Part shown: one piece after another, positions 33,715 through 45,705 of the stretch | Layout of the letters: each line of letters begins with the position of its first letter | Numbering within the stretch: position 1 is the first letter of the stretch | Assembly: GCA_037355855.1 (NCBI GenBank) | Contig: CM074765.1 | Span: forward strand, 620,001-684,000 | Origin: Pseudo-nitzschia pungens | Taxonomy: Eukaryota; Bacillariophyta; Bacillariophyceae; Bacillariales; Bacillariaceae | DNA: 64,000 nucleotides | Direction: 5' to 3' | Notes under the pieces: generated by a model | The model's input: only the letters and a program-made list of their open reading frames with translations | Told to the model about the DNA's origin: nothing | The model's database searches: none | Program-made: the position numbers and the translations under genes

Positions 33715-35951
33715 TCAGGACGGGGCCGGCGACGACTCTTCCCTCCAATCCATGGCCGCCAGAAAGGATCCCACCAGGTACAAGGACCCCGTAACGAACA
33801 CCTGCGTCGATGGCGACGAATCGTCGCCCCCCGATTCCGATTCAAGTGCGGCGGACAGCAGGTCGTCCAGGACTTCGCGGGCGGTGCGATTGCAAACAAT
33901 GGCGGAGGAGGAGGAGGAGGAGGAAGGTGCGGATGCGGGTGCGCGGTCGTCGTCGTCGTCCTCGGTCAGGTGCCTCCACACACAAGCGAGGGTTTCCTGC
34001 CACGTTCGGGCGGTCGCCGCCGCACCATCACCCATGGCACCACCAGTGGCAGAGGCATCCCCGAGCGGGAGCAGCAGCTCGGGACGGACGCGGATCCCCC
34101 GCTCCTCCAGGAGTTCCTCCGCGGAGGCCCTGGCCAGGGGCGAGGGCCTCGACGAATCGGCCCGGGCAAAGTACACCCTCGAGTAGCGGCGGCACCGCGC
34201 CGGTGCCGACGAAAGCGCCGGCGATGGTCGTTGTCCCGTGGCATTGTCGTCGTCCCCGGCGCGCGGCGGCAGCAGCAACAACTCCAAGAGTTCCACCGGA
34301 TTGCGCTCGTGGCTGCAGTTGAAGACCAGGATCGGGAGGGGGCGGCGATCGGCATTGCCGCCGGTGGTGCCCGTGCCGGTGCTCGTGCTCGTGATGGTGT
34401 TCGTGCTCGTGCCGGTCTTGGACCGGAACCACTCGACCGTCGCCTCGAGGGACTGGGGCGTGTGCGCCCCGTCTAGAAAAAACTCAATGGCGCGCCTACC
34501 GTTGCTGGTGTCGCCGGCACCGATGCCGGTGCCACTGCCGCCACTACCGGTCGGTCTCGACCAGAGCAACCTCTGGCACCGACCGGGCCAGGCCGCGTCC
34601 GCCAGGGCGCGGAGCGTCGTGGGAGAGTCGATGGCGATCCGGACGCGGTCGTCTGCATTCCTGTCCGCATCCTCGTTCGCATCCGGATCCGCGTTGGGTT
34701 CGGAATTCCTCGTCGTCCCTTTCCGTCACGGCTCGACACAGTGCCACGGCTAGCGTGGCGTTTCCGTACTGGTGGCTGCCCGCGAGGCCCAGCGACAAGC
34801 CGTGGTGTTCCAGGGCGGCTCGGAGCCGGTTCCCGTCGGCGTCCGCCGGGGACACGCTTCCACCCCTTCCCTCCACCGAAGCGCAGCGTTCCAGCGTCCG
34901 CACCACTTCCGGCGGGTTGCTGTCCAGGAAAATGTTCGAAACGCGACCGCTCGCCGTTGCGGCGGCAGCCGCAGTGGTTTCTGCCTGGCTGTTTTTGTTG
35001 ACGTTGCTGTTACTGTTGCTGTCGCTGTTTCTGCCGCTGCCGTCCCCTCTCTGTGCTTCCCGGCCTGGCGGACGTTCCGGAGGGATTGAGCTTGTCGACG
35101 GAAAAGATCCCTCCCTTTTCCCATGCGATTTTTTCCAGCGTGTTGCCGAGGATCCGGGTGTGGTCCAGGTCCAGCAGGGTGACGCCGTGGGCAACGCGCT
35201 CGAAGTTTTCGGCACCACCGATGCCGAGGTCGAGAAAATTCGTCGCGTCGTACCGACCTCCCATTCCGACCTCCAGCACGATCGCGTCGACGGGGGTGGG
35301 AAGGTGGTGCAAAAAGGTGTACAACCCCATGAGCGTCAGCATGCGAAAGTATCCGGGGAGCGTGGGGGGTGGATCGTTGTCGTCTTGCTCGTCGTCCTGC
35401 TGGCCGTTGTATTGGTTATCGCGGTCCTCCTCAGCCCCGGTTTGCAGGGCGCGCCGAATCGTCCAGTAGACGTCCGCAAAGATGCGCTCGTGGACGGGTT
35501 TTCCGTTCCACCGGATCCTTTCGCGAATGTCCATCAGGTGGGGACTCGTAAAGAGGCCCGTCGAATAGCCGTGGGCCCGCAACACCGCCTCGCACATACA
35601 CGCTGTCGATCCCTTGCCCTTGGTCCCGGTGATGTGGATCAGCAGCGGCAGTCTGGGGTCCTTTTTTTGGGCGGTTTCCGGGAGCTTTCGTTTGTTGCTG
35701 GCATCGTTTGCATTGTTTGATTTTCCATTTGCATTTCCCGTGTGGTTCATAATCTTGTTCCAGTAGTAACGCATGTCCGAAACGGTCCGGGTCCGGCGGA
35801 GCGCTGATCGGGCAATGTCTTCTTTTGTCGTGGCTTGGTGGACTCCCGGAGACAATAGGGCCCTGACGGCAGATTCGTACGAATAGTCGTCGCTGCTGCT
35901 GCTGCTGCCGCTGCCATTGTTGCTGGTGCTCGTTGCTGTGGAAGCGCTCAT
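33715..35951 (-). CDS. FPGS: Folylpolyglutamate synthase, two apparent +1 frame changes
   Basis: The ATG at 35951 opens a Ser/Thr/Asn-rich leader. The Mur-ligase-type ATPase core follows: LLIHITGTKGKGSTACMCEAVLR (P-loop GTKGKGS), GLFTSPHLMDIRERIRWNG and IVLEVGMGGRYDATNF. HGVTLLDLDHTRILGNTLEKIAWEKGGIF is also present. These are classic FolC/FPGS motifs. The frame shifts by +1 near 35060 into an Asn/Ser linker and LGLAGSHQYGNATLAVALC. It shifts by +1 again near 34705 into LADAAWPGRCQRL. The C-terminal domain has FFLDGAHTPQSLEATVEWF and ends with VFVTGSLYLVGSFLAAM. The enzyme adds gamma-glutamates to folates, in cytosol, mitochondrion or plastid. All catalytic parts are present, so an intact gene with consensus insertions is plausible. 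Confidence 0.85.
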
Positions 35952-37192
35952 TTTTAGTGTTGTACGCTGCCCAAGAGATTGGCAAGGATGCAGTCCGAAG
36001 TAGCAGGTCGGTTCCGTTTAGTACCGGTACCATATGCGATTATCGGTTTGTGTTGATTGATTGACGGATTCCAATTTCCAACTTCTATTTTTTTCAAATC
36101 AAGTAAGTACGAAGTAAGGTTTAGTGAACAAACGTCCGAAAACTCCAGAGTGAGTCAATTTTTGGATCCACTAATTTGTGGATTTTGATGGCTGATGGAT
36201 AAACAATGGATCGTAGGTATTTAAAATAGCTTCCAAAGATACGAAAAGGTAGGTTTTTTGAAGCATGGATGCAAACCCCAGGTTCGAAATTAGTGGAGTT
36301 GTAAGTGAGTACAAGTACGGTAACCTTATCCTTTTAACTGTAATGATTTTTACAACGGAGCTTTAACTTCCGTCAGGAAGTGGAAGAGTGTGATCTGAAA
36401 AACCGGAAAAATAGATATTTTTACTGTTTTGAATACGAAGTAACCTTACGAAGTAAGGTTACTCTTAGTAAATAGCTTCATTTTAAAAATGATCGCTCAT
36501 TGAATAGAAGTAAATTCAATTTACTGAATATGCCAATTTACTAAATTGGCATATTCCATAGAGTTCAATTTTTCATAAAAAAAATAGAGGCAACGGCAAT
36601 ACGACTCCACTACCCCCCGAGGTCCAATACGGTACGTACGGCTAAATGGATACGTAAGGGATACAAAGTACGAAGTATGAGATAATATGAGGTACGAGTA
36701 ACCTTACCAGTACGTGCCGCTACCAGTACAAGTACTAGTACCAGGTGTGATACTGAATACTGTACTGAACTGTATTGGGCGCGCCGCTCAGCTCGATCAA
36801 AAAATTAAAATTTCGGAACACAACACAACGCACGATGGAACCCTACGGTTTTCAGCGATTCACACTTCCATAAATGGCGCGTCGGTTCCATCCACCATTC
36901 ACATCGAGCACTTCATGTTATACAACCGACCGTCGGTTCCGGCCTATCTATGCGAGTACCGCACCGTGTGTGCAATACGGCGAGGACATACATACCGTGC
37001 GCTGGGAGAGAATGGGTGCTTTTCAAACGAACACGTTCTCACCGTACATCACAATTACACACAGCGCCAAGTTTCCTTTCTTCGTCACTTTCTACAACCA
37101 AGAAAGGACAACAACACCAACAACACCAACAACACCAACAACATCAACAACATCAACAGCAAGAACAACAAGCATTCGTGATCTAGACTATC
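35952..37192. other. Divergent intergenic region rich in GTAACCTTAC motifs
   Basis: AT-rich, with GGTAACCTTA near 36319 and a facing pair GTAACCTTAC/GTAAGGTTAC at 36440-36463. A further copy lies near 36697, along with CGAAGTAAG variants. A (CAACAC)n leader at 37105-37165 precedes the next gene. No gene is seen. Confidence 0.5.
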
Positions 37193-38053
37193 ATGCCCCG
37201 CTTTTCCCTCCGACGCTCGCTGACGCCGAAGTCGTCCACGATACCGATGCATCGCAGCAGCAGCGAACAGGGTAGCATCCGGCGGACTCGGAGCTTTTTG
37301 GGAAGGATGTTTGGCCGGTCGCCATCGAATGCTTCGAATTTTGGTTCGGACGATTCCCAGTCGTCCCGGCAACCCATTCTCGAATTTTCAACACTACCAT
37401 CCCAGCCGCGCCGCGGTATGACCTTTTGCGGTCTGTGCGACAATCGGATCGCGACCGTCTTCCTCAACATTATCCACATGATCGTCGCCATTGTCATGGA
37501 ACTCCGGCAGGCCTGGTGGGGAAACCGAAATTACCAGCAGGAACCGCCGATATTGCTTCTGCTGGTGCTGTTGTTTTCGTTCCTCGGCATGTTTGGCAGC
37601 CTCCGGTTCGACAACCGAGCAATCGTCGTGTCGAGCATGGGCCTTTTCGCGCTGTGCTGGGTCTATTTTGTCGAGATGTACGTGTTTGGATCGATTTTGA
37701 TTTGTGTCATTGTCGTTGTGCAGGTGATCCTGGCGATGGAGATCAGGAATGGGATCATGACCCGGGAAACCTACGCGACGGAGCAATACGTCGACCGGGA
37801 CGGGAGAAAGGTCGTCCAAAAGGTCCACGGCTTGTCGGTCGAAATCGGAGAAACCGCCAAGGAATTCAAGCACGAGGTCAAGATTGCCTACAAGAAGAAA
37901 AAGTCCAAGGTAATGGGAAAGAAAGAGAAGAAGAAAACGGAAGAAAAATCAGCGGCGGCAGCAGCACAGCAACAAGCTGAAGCAACAGCAGCGTCCGCAA
38001 CGGAAGTGGAAGAAGCAGAAACGGATGAGGAACACGAGGGGGAGGAATGCTGA
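37193..38053 (+). CDS. Four-TM protein, GICDxR-EMRxG family, member 2
   Basis: 286 aa from the ATG at 37193. A basic Ser-rich N-terminus of about 75 aa precedes CGLCDNRIAT at 79-88. Hydrophobic helices lie at about 89-106, 119-136, 143-160 and 164-182. EIRNG at 183-187 and ETYATEQYVDRDGRKVVQKV follow, matching member 1 in order and spacing. It adds a Lys/Glu-rich, Ala/Gln-rich C-terminal tail (KKKKSKVMGKKEKKK) that the other members lack. The function is unknown. Its leader has the same A/C-rich repeat style as member 1, suggesting similar transcription start architecture. Intact. Confidence 0.75.
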   Translation: MPRFSLRRSLTPKSSTIPMHRSSSEQGSIRRTRSFLGRMFGRSPSNASNFGSDDSQSSRQPILEFSTLPSQPRRGMTFCGLCDNRIATVFLNIIHMIVAIVMELRQAWWGNRNYQQEPPILLLLVLLFSFLGMFGSLRFDNRAIVVSSMGLFALCWVYFVEMYVFGSILICVIVVVQVILAMEIRNGIMTRETYATEQYVDRDGRKVVQKVHGLSVEIGETAKEFKHEVKIAYKKKKSKVMGKKEKKKTEEKSAAAAAQQQAEATAASATEVEEAETDEEHEGEEC

Positions 38054-39408
38054 CAAAATACACCAGATGAAATGACGCGACGCCCCATCGAACGCTGCCA
38101 TCTGGTGAGTACTGATAGTACCACGAACAACAGCAGTAGTACTACTACTAGGTGAAAGTTTGGAACAGATTAGAGCAACCTTGAATCCGATGCATGGCAC
38201 AACACCAAAAAGTCAGACTTGCACCATGGTTTGAATACTAGTAAGAATAGTACTACTGCGTCATTGTTTCTTCACAATCGCTAATAGTAGTAGTATCACC
38301 ATCATTTCAGGATTTCAATTTTGTTTTGTAAGAACCACCAGTTGTTCTTCTTGTTAATCCATGATCATCATGTCGAAACGGGCATTACACCACCAGCAGT
38401 AGAACAACAACAGTGAAAACGTCAACAAATACTAATGCTTCTTGTTTCAGAAACATCTTAGATGGGAATTGCAAAATAGGTTTAGAGGATCATGTTAGTT
38501 ACTAGTAGTCTTAATAGTGATAGTTTGGTGCACTACTACTTCGTAGTAGTAAGTTACTTCGTAGTAGTAAGTTACTTCGTACTAATAATATAATAGTACG
38601 AAGTATTACTGATCTAATCAAAAAGTTTCCAAGCACTAGTACGAAGTCCGTAGTAACCAAGTAACCTTACTTAACAAAAAATAAGCCATAATAAATCGCT
38701 ACACCCCAAAAAAGGTTCCTTGGAAGCGTCGCGAACCAGTTTTCGGACGCAAGTGTACATGCTTGCTACGGGGATTCTACCTATTCCGGAGAAAATCTCT
38801 CAGCCTGCCGCAATCTGAACTTTCAGAAGCATAAGCCCTTTAGCTTGTTCCGCACAGCGGGCTCGGCAAAAGGGATTAGAAAGATTTTTGAAGCGATCAA
38901 GAATCTTGGCAAATCTTAGAGCGCTTTCTTGGAAGCTTTCAATCTTCCTCAACCGTCCCGAAAGTTATTCTAATGTACAAAATATCCTTCAGATGCCTCT
39001 CAATAGGAATCCTTGAATCACTGCATGAGCGTTTCGGAAGTGCTGAAGCTATTATTTCGGATTTCTACGAATCTGTGAACGTTCTGATTATCTCATCATG
39101 GGCATCACGGCCATCATGAAAACCGAATCTTCCGAGAGAACGCCGGGAAGGGAAGACGATAGTGAAGCCAAAGTTGACTCGTTCTTCAAACGCAGAGAAA
39201 TAGCCATCTGTCCATGTGGGAAACTAGGCGCCCCGCCCCGTAGGGATGCATTGATATCTTTCTTTGGATTGCGACTGTGATTGCTGCAGCAACGACCGAG
39301 ATATTTCTCTTTGGTGTATGGATTTCTTGGTGTCACAAAATACATCGTCGAAAAATTCGCAACAAAAACGGAAACAAGTCCTACGCTTCAACGAAGAAAG
39401 ACACGACC
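38054..39408. other. Intergenic region, no supported gene
   Basis: This holds ACTACTAC/TAGTAGTA microsatellites (38140-38300), a cluster of TTCGTAGTAGTAAGTTAC repeats (38537-38585) and an AGTAACCTTAC motif near 38660. The part at 38700-39400 is less repetitive. Possible short frames there (39088-39345 minus) cannot be tied to a family. Confidence 0.5.
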
Positions 39409-41280
39409 ATGTTCTCGAATACTGTGAAGTTCTTCTCGCTCGGCTTCTTGGCCGTTGCAGCTCAAACCGAAGTAGCTACTGTCGAAGAGCTCCCGATCAC
39501 CACCACGGAGGTCTTTGTCCAATCCGGAGAGATCTCTGCTACTTCCGGAAATGTTATGGCCCGTTGTAACGATGAGACCTCGACCACCATGAGCATTTCG
39601 TTCGACTGCGAAGGCGATGCCTGTCCCGAATCCGAAGAAGTGGCGGTGTCTGCTGATACGGATTTCACCAACACCTTTGAACTTACCGGACTCGAGAGCT
39701 TCACCCTTTACTCCTACACGGTCACGTGTTCCGACTCGACTGTACCCGGAAAAGGTTCCTTCAAGACAGCTCCCGCCGAAGATGAAGAAGTCGCGATCAA
39801 ATTCGTCTGGGCGGCAGACTTGGCCGGTCAGGGATACGGTCGCAACCCCGAGTATGAACTCGTCGTCGCTGATGGAAGCACAGTGAAGGGCGGATACATC
39901 GTCTTCGATACCATGGAAAAGCTTTCACCTGATTTTGCCCTCTTCCAAGGGGACATGATCTACGCCGATAACTCCATCCCACCCACGAAGGACTACACAA
40001 ACGGCACCGAGACTCTTGGAACTTGGATCAACAATCCGAGCAAGGATTTCATTGCTGTTACCCTCGATGAATTCAGAGCCAACTGGAAGTACAACTTTGG
40101 TGACGACAAGATGCAAAGCTTTCTTGCGAAGACACCAGTCTTCGTCCAGTGGGACGACCACGAGGTTACCAACAACTGGTGGCCCGGTAAGCAACAAGGG
40201 TGATTTCGTATTTATCTTCCGTCCACTGTACTCTCTCACACAATAAATTGGACGTTCGTTTTCTTTTTTCCCAGGCGAGATCATGAACGGATCCCCACTC
40301 TACGAAGATGGATTGGAAGCCGATCTCATGTACCGCAACTCGCTCCAAGCCTTTTACGAGTATAATCCCATCGCGGACGGAGAGTCCATTTATCGGCACC
40401 AACGATTCGGAAAGCACCTCGAGGTCTTCTTCCCCGACTACAGATCGTTCCGTGACCCCAACCCCGACAACACCAACGACAAGGTCGCGTCCATGATGGG
40501 ACCACAGCAAGTCGATTGGTTGAAGAACGCATTGGCAGAATCGACAGCTACATGGAAGGTCATCTCCTCTCACGACCCTTTCGGAATTGTGACTGGTGGA
40601 AACGGAGATTTCGACTCCTTCGGCAACCAAGATGCCCGAATCTTGGGACGAGAATTCGAATTGATGGACATTCTGTCCTTTATTGAGAGCGAAGGTATCA
40701 CTGGAGTCGTTTCCGTCACCAGTGATGTCCACTTCACTGCCCACGTGAACATGCATCCCGATAGAGCCATGGGCAACTTCACCGCTTTCAAGCCCCTTGA
40801 TGAGTTCGTTATTGGCCCAATCCACGCCGGATCCTTCGGACCCAACTTCATGGACACCAGCTTCGGTGCTGAGTATCAATATGGTATGTGATTCATTGTT
40901 GCATTGAACACTTATTCGTGTTGCTTTGTGATCGGCCATCGAATGTCTCTTATATTGCTTCGGGATCTCTATCTCCTGCAAATTTAGAAATGGGTCCATT
41001 TACTCTGGGATACGAACGTTGGGCAAATCTCGCTCCCGAAGTCAACGAATTGCAATCTTTCGGATACGCTGAGGTTTCCGAGGACGGTTCTGAGCTGAGC
41101 ATCAAGCTCATCAACGTTGACGGATCCGTCATGTTCAGCAAGGTCTTGACTGCCGAAGAAGATATCGCCGACGCTACTGAGGCTGCCGACTCTGAGGTTG
41201 CCGATTCGGCTCCCACCATCTACTCTCTCGTTGGTCTCGTCTCTGCCATGATTGCAATCTGGTGCAGTGTCGTTGTCTAA
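39409..41280 (+). CDS. phoD: PhoD-family alkaline phosphatase, secreted
   Basis: Exons are 39409-40186, 40275-40883 and 40988-41280. The introns GTAAGC...CCCAG and GTATGT...TTTAG keep frame, giving 559 aa. The start ATG at 39409 opens a signal peptide (FSNTVKFFSLGFLAVAAQT). A fibronectin-like N-terminal part precedes the PhoD core: FVWAADLAGQGYG, FQGDMIYAD (metal ligand D182), WDDHEVTNNWW at 248-258, FPDYRSFRDPN, VISSHDPF and VTSDVHFTAHV. These are the metal-binding and catalytic motifs of PhoD phosphodiesterase/phosphomonoesterases that use Ca and Fe. The C-terminus ends in a hydrophobic helix (YSLVGLVSAMIAIWCSVVV), a possible GPI signal or anchor. In algae such enzymes release phosphate from organic phosphorus under P limitation (family knowledge). 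Intact. Confidence 0.92.
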
Positions 41281-42141
41281 GGACGATGGCCTTGTCCAAC
41301 AAAGTTATTTTTTTCAATTGATGGTGTTCGGATCATGTTCCATCGATCTCTCGAATTTTGTCGGCGGGAATTTCGACGGCGTTGTGCCGATGTATTCCAG
41401 TAGTTTTTCATAGCATTAAAAAATACTTCGTACGAAGTACTTCGTAAAAGTAAATCTCCATTATGTAGAATAGTACTACGGTACCCCTACGTAGGAATGT
41501 ACGGACATTTTTTTAAAATTTTATGGGGAAGCGGGAAACGAAAGATCTCCCGAACCATGGTGTTGTGTAACCTTACCCCCGTAAGTGTTTCCGTACTGTC
41601 TGCAGTAAGGTTTATTTTGAATTTATCTCTGACCAAAGTGCTGTCTGTCAAACTGAGGCGAGATCCCTCCAATACGCATTGGTAAGAAGTTCGATGATTG
41701 ATTCCCCCGCGCCAAACCCCCCGTACCGGTACGTACATTCACATGACGTCATGGACAAGTGCCTCCCAAGACAATGCCGTACCTTTTTTAGTTTTTACCA
41801 GAACCCATATTGTTTTAGCGAGTTTTCTGCACGGCCGGCGGGGATCGAAAGAATTTTTAAGATCTTGAAATCAATTCATGTGAATTGATGTGAAGTCAAA
41901 AGAAGAAGAGACACGAGAACTTTATGGATTGCGATTGATTCATTCGTTTAGCATTTTTCTGATAGGTGCCCATAATTATTGTTTTTGCTCTGAGTTGCGT
42001 TTGATTGCTTTCTTTTCTGCCTTTTTTTCCTGGGCACACCGTCCTCAGTCCGCGAGAAACACGAGACCAAACAACAACTCGTCCACTCTATCCAATTCAT
42101 ACGTGTCGTGAGATAACCATCAGCATTGCGCGACGTTGACA
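41281..42141. other. Intergenic region
   Basis: The 3' region of the PhoD gene and the upstream region of the urea transporter gene. It holds a GTAACCTTAC motif at 41567-41576 and CGTACGAAGTACTTCGTA palindromes near 41425-41445. No gene is seen. Confidence 0.5.
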
Positions 42142-45032
42142 ATGGAATCCTCCGGAGATGACGCGGAAGCAGCAGCTCCTCCTCCCTCCCGGGACATCAC
42201 GAATCTCATTAACATAACAAACGAATGCGTCGATGTAGCGAGTGAAACCGAAGAAGTGGCGCTGAGCCGAATCGAGGAGGGAAGCGAAAATGGTGACCTT
42301 CCCTCGAGCAGTGACAAGTGCTCTTGGTGCATGGCTCCGCCCGAGTTTCGTCCGATATCACCCCTCCTCGTAGTGGACAGCGAGGAGGAATGCGATGCGA
42401 GCACCCTCAGCCACGAACCCAACATCGGTGGTGACGATGACGACGAAGATAGCACCGGTATGGGAGCAGAGTGCTTCCAGATCGCGAAAAACGCCCATCT
42501 CCATTCCATGCGAGCCATCGATGCAACCCGCGAGCAATCCGTCGTGCACATGGATTCGATCCGGCAACACTCTGTGCGAGCCCTGGAGGAATTGAAGGTG
42601 GGGACCCAGCGCGTCGTGGGGACGTCGGCCGAAGCCCTGGAGGGTGCCCGCATCCAATCCATGAAGACCATCGAAACGGCCCGGGTGCGATCCCTGGAAG
42701 GCATCGAATCCGGCCCGGCACCACTCGCTACGAACACTGGAGGGATTGAAGGGGGAGACCCAGCGCCTCGTGGGGACGTCGGCCGAAGCCCTGGAGGGAG
42801 CCCGCCGTCAATCCATGCAGACCATCGAAACGGCCCGGGTGCGATCCCTGGAACGCATCGAATCGGCCCGGCAGCAGTCGACCCGAGCCGCGGAAGGCTT
42901 CCGGGATGAGACGTCGCGCTTTTTGGGCTCGGTACGGGAATCCTCGGCCGCCGCCCTGCAGGACGTCCACAAGCAATCCCGGAACGTTGCCGACGAGTCC
43001 ACCCGGTGCCTCGCTGGCGTCCGGGACCGGACCGTGGTGGGATGGGGGAGATTCATGGAGGCCGCCACGGTGACCTATGCTCCCTACTATCTAGGGACGG
43101 CACCTAGATTCTGGACCAGAGATGCCTACCCATGCTACTGTGGGTATTTGTATGGGAGTCTCGTAGTAGCCGCCTTTCGGGGATTTGGTGCCGTGGTGTT
43201 TTGCGACAATCCGGTCACTGGGATTTTCATCTGGCTGGGAATGTTGTTTGCGGCTCCGTTGGCGGGCGTTTCGTCCTTGTTGAGTGCGGTAACGGTGAGT
43301 GGAACCCATGACCTGCGAAAGGACAACGATGCGATACAACAGAAAACTCGTGTGCCAGCTATTCCAACCGATGCCAAAAACACGCTAACTCAATGAACTT
43401 TGTCATTTGTCGCTTCTGTTTCTACAACACAGGCAAATGCGACGGCCCTCTACTTGCGCATGGACAAAGCGCACTTGCTGAGTGGTCGATACGCGAAGAA
43501 CGCTCTAATGGTTGGATCGTGGATCGTCGGCTCCCTGGAATTGAACTCAGACAAAGACGACAGCTTCCACTCCAGAGTCGTTCCTGCTCTTTTTGAGCGC
43601 GGCAGTGCTGGCACCCATCACGGTGTTGGCGGAAGACTACTGGAGTACCAAAATCCAATGTGTTCCGTCTCTGCTGTTCCCTTCCAATGCCGTGCTCATT
43701 GGTACCGCCATGTGTGCAAAGATGTGGAATCAGCGTCAGGATCACCCAGGTCGAATTCAAACACCTGGACACTGCGGATGCGGATATGGGCGATGCAATC
43801 CCTTCACCCGCCGTTGTGGTGTTCGAGGCTATTGCCAACAGCTTGTCCCACATCTTTGTTTTGGACCAGCACAACGGCAACGCGTTCGTGACCGGGATAC
43901 TTATGCTGATCGGGGTGCTCTTTTGCAGCCGAATCATCGCGACCTCACTGGTCGGTGGAGCCTTTGTGGCGAGCGTCTTGCTCGGAGGCCTTGTCTTTGA
44001 CGAACCCGACAGCTTTCTGGGCGTCGGTGCCTTTGGGTTCAATCCGGCCCTGAGCACCGCGGCAATCTTTTATTTCTGGGTTCCCTCGTGGAAGTTGGCG
44101 GGTCTGGCACTGATGGCGGTGATCGCCACAGTGGTGCTACAGGCCGCCGCCACTGTAGTTTTGCAGATTGTGTAAGTATATGCCACTCATATACCTATGG
44201 AAACGGACAGGATGAATGGGTCATGGTGTACCTAGCAAGTTCTAATCGATCTAAATTCGCGCCGCTCGTTCTCGTTCTTCGTTCAATGTTTTCAAAAACT
44301 ATACGGATGATACAACGCACACACACCGAACCAAACCAACACATCAGGGGAATTTCCATACCCACAACGCTCGGTTTCTGCTTCACACTACTGTTCCTCC
44401 TGTCCATTGATGTGGATGGTGAACGGTACATTCCCTATCTCGAGCGAGTTCCCGAGGCCGAACTGTCAACCCCTGAAATTCATGCCCAACGAAGAAACGC
44501 AAGCTTCGACAACAGTGATAGCGATGGCGATACGGACGTGGACATCGAAAGCGCAGCATCTCCCGTTGTGAACGAAAAAACACCTTTGTTGTGCACCACG
44601 GGAGAGGCGACCTTCGGTTCCGGAGGACAACAAGACTCCGACTCCCTTCTCGAGCAGATTTCCGACGTGCTTTTCTTGAGTCCGCACGACAGAGAGAGCG
44701 GCGACAAAGAGTCACCCGCGCCAGCATCTTCATCCAATGTGAGCGGCAATGATGATGCTGATGGAAACGAAACTCCACTCTTGTCATCCGAACAGAAAGG
44801 CACTTCGTCTTCTGATGGATTCAAAGAGAAATCATTTGCTGGAGCATCTGCATTACTCTCACAACCCAGTGACGAAACGTTCGAGAGCGACTCCGTCGGC
44901 GGTGAAAACTCGTCTCCCTCGGATGTGCCATCCATGCCTATGGCCACATCTTCTCCTGGCGAAGAGAACCAACAGGCGGTCGAGGCACCTTCCTCGAATG
45001 AACAGACGACTGTAGGCGATGATGGTGTCTAG
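42142..45032 (+). CDS. Urea transporter (SLC14/UT family), three apparent +1 frame changes
   Basis: Exons are 42142-43294, 43433-44171 and 44348-45032. The introns are GTGAGT...CACAG and GTAAGT...ATCAG. The first exon carries about 50-aa amphipathic repeats (GTSAEALEGAR.QSM.TIETARVRSLE). Both UT half-repeats follow: RGFGAVVFCDNPVTGIFIWLGMLFAAPLAG and ALYLRMDKAHLLSGRYAKNALMVG, then FVTGILMLIGVLFCSRI, GVGAFGFNPALSTAAIFYFW and PTTLGFCFTLLFLLS. This matches the order of NP.TG, small-residue helix and G.....N..L in UT-type urea channels, so passive urea transport across a membrane is likely. Frame changes are near 42712 (extra C relative to the sister repeat), 43577 and 43736. The C-terminal tail of about 210 aa is acidic and Ser-rich. 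Confidence 0.8.
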
Positions 45033-45705
45033 GCGTTCCTCCCGAATGCTGTGCGGATGTCACTCATTCCGGACGGCACTACTGCATCTGGTTAGCATCT
45101 ACTCGACTCAGACGGAGGGAATGATGTACTTTCGATACTGATACGAGTCCTCTGATACAACTGACATGTTTATTACGGTGTTGCCTTTGCGCATAGGTGT
45201 AGATCACCGGAACTATTGGAACGGAAATATTCCACGAATACGAATCTCCTCTGGTGTCACGAAATGGGACGGACTTTGATGAAAGTGCTAACTCCGCAGC
45301 CCACATGTCACGCATTCCCATTTGGCGGAAGTGAAGAATGCACAAGAAATATTGACGTGAAAGCGTCGTATCCTAGGAAAAGATTATGTTTCACTTACGA
45401 GTGAACCCAGATGGAACTCTTCAAGAAAATCAGCCCATTGTCACATGCTCATCCTTTTGTAACAACGTTCTACCTCCGGTTGACAATTTCCTTTTCAACC
45501 AGTTCCTGTCGTGTCTGCATGTACTGAACTTGTCTACTATGTTTCTGTAATCTAATGTGCCCTACACGTGTCGTCCACCGACCTTTTTCTATAATAATGT
45601 ACACAATCATATCTAAGTACTTTATCTCGTTGCTCGAATCAAACATTAAAAAATCTTCTAAATGCACGATGTATCATCACCCGTTTTCAGTCTTCGTTTG
45701 AGTGC
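45033..45705. other. Intergenic region between convergent genes
   Basis: 673 bp between the urea transporter and a four-TM gene. No repeat or gene is supported. Confidence 0.5.
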
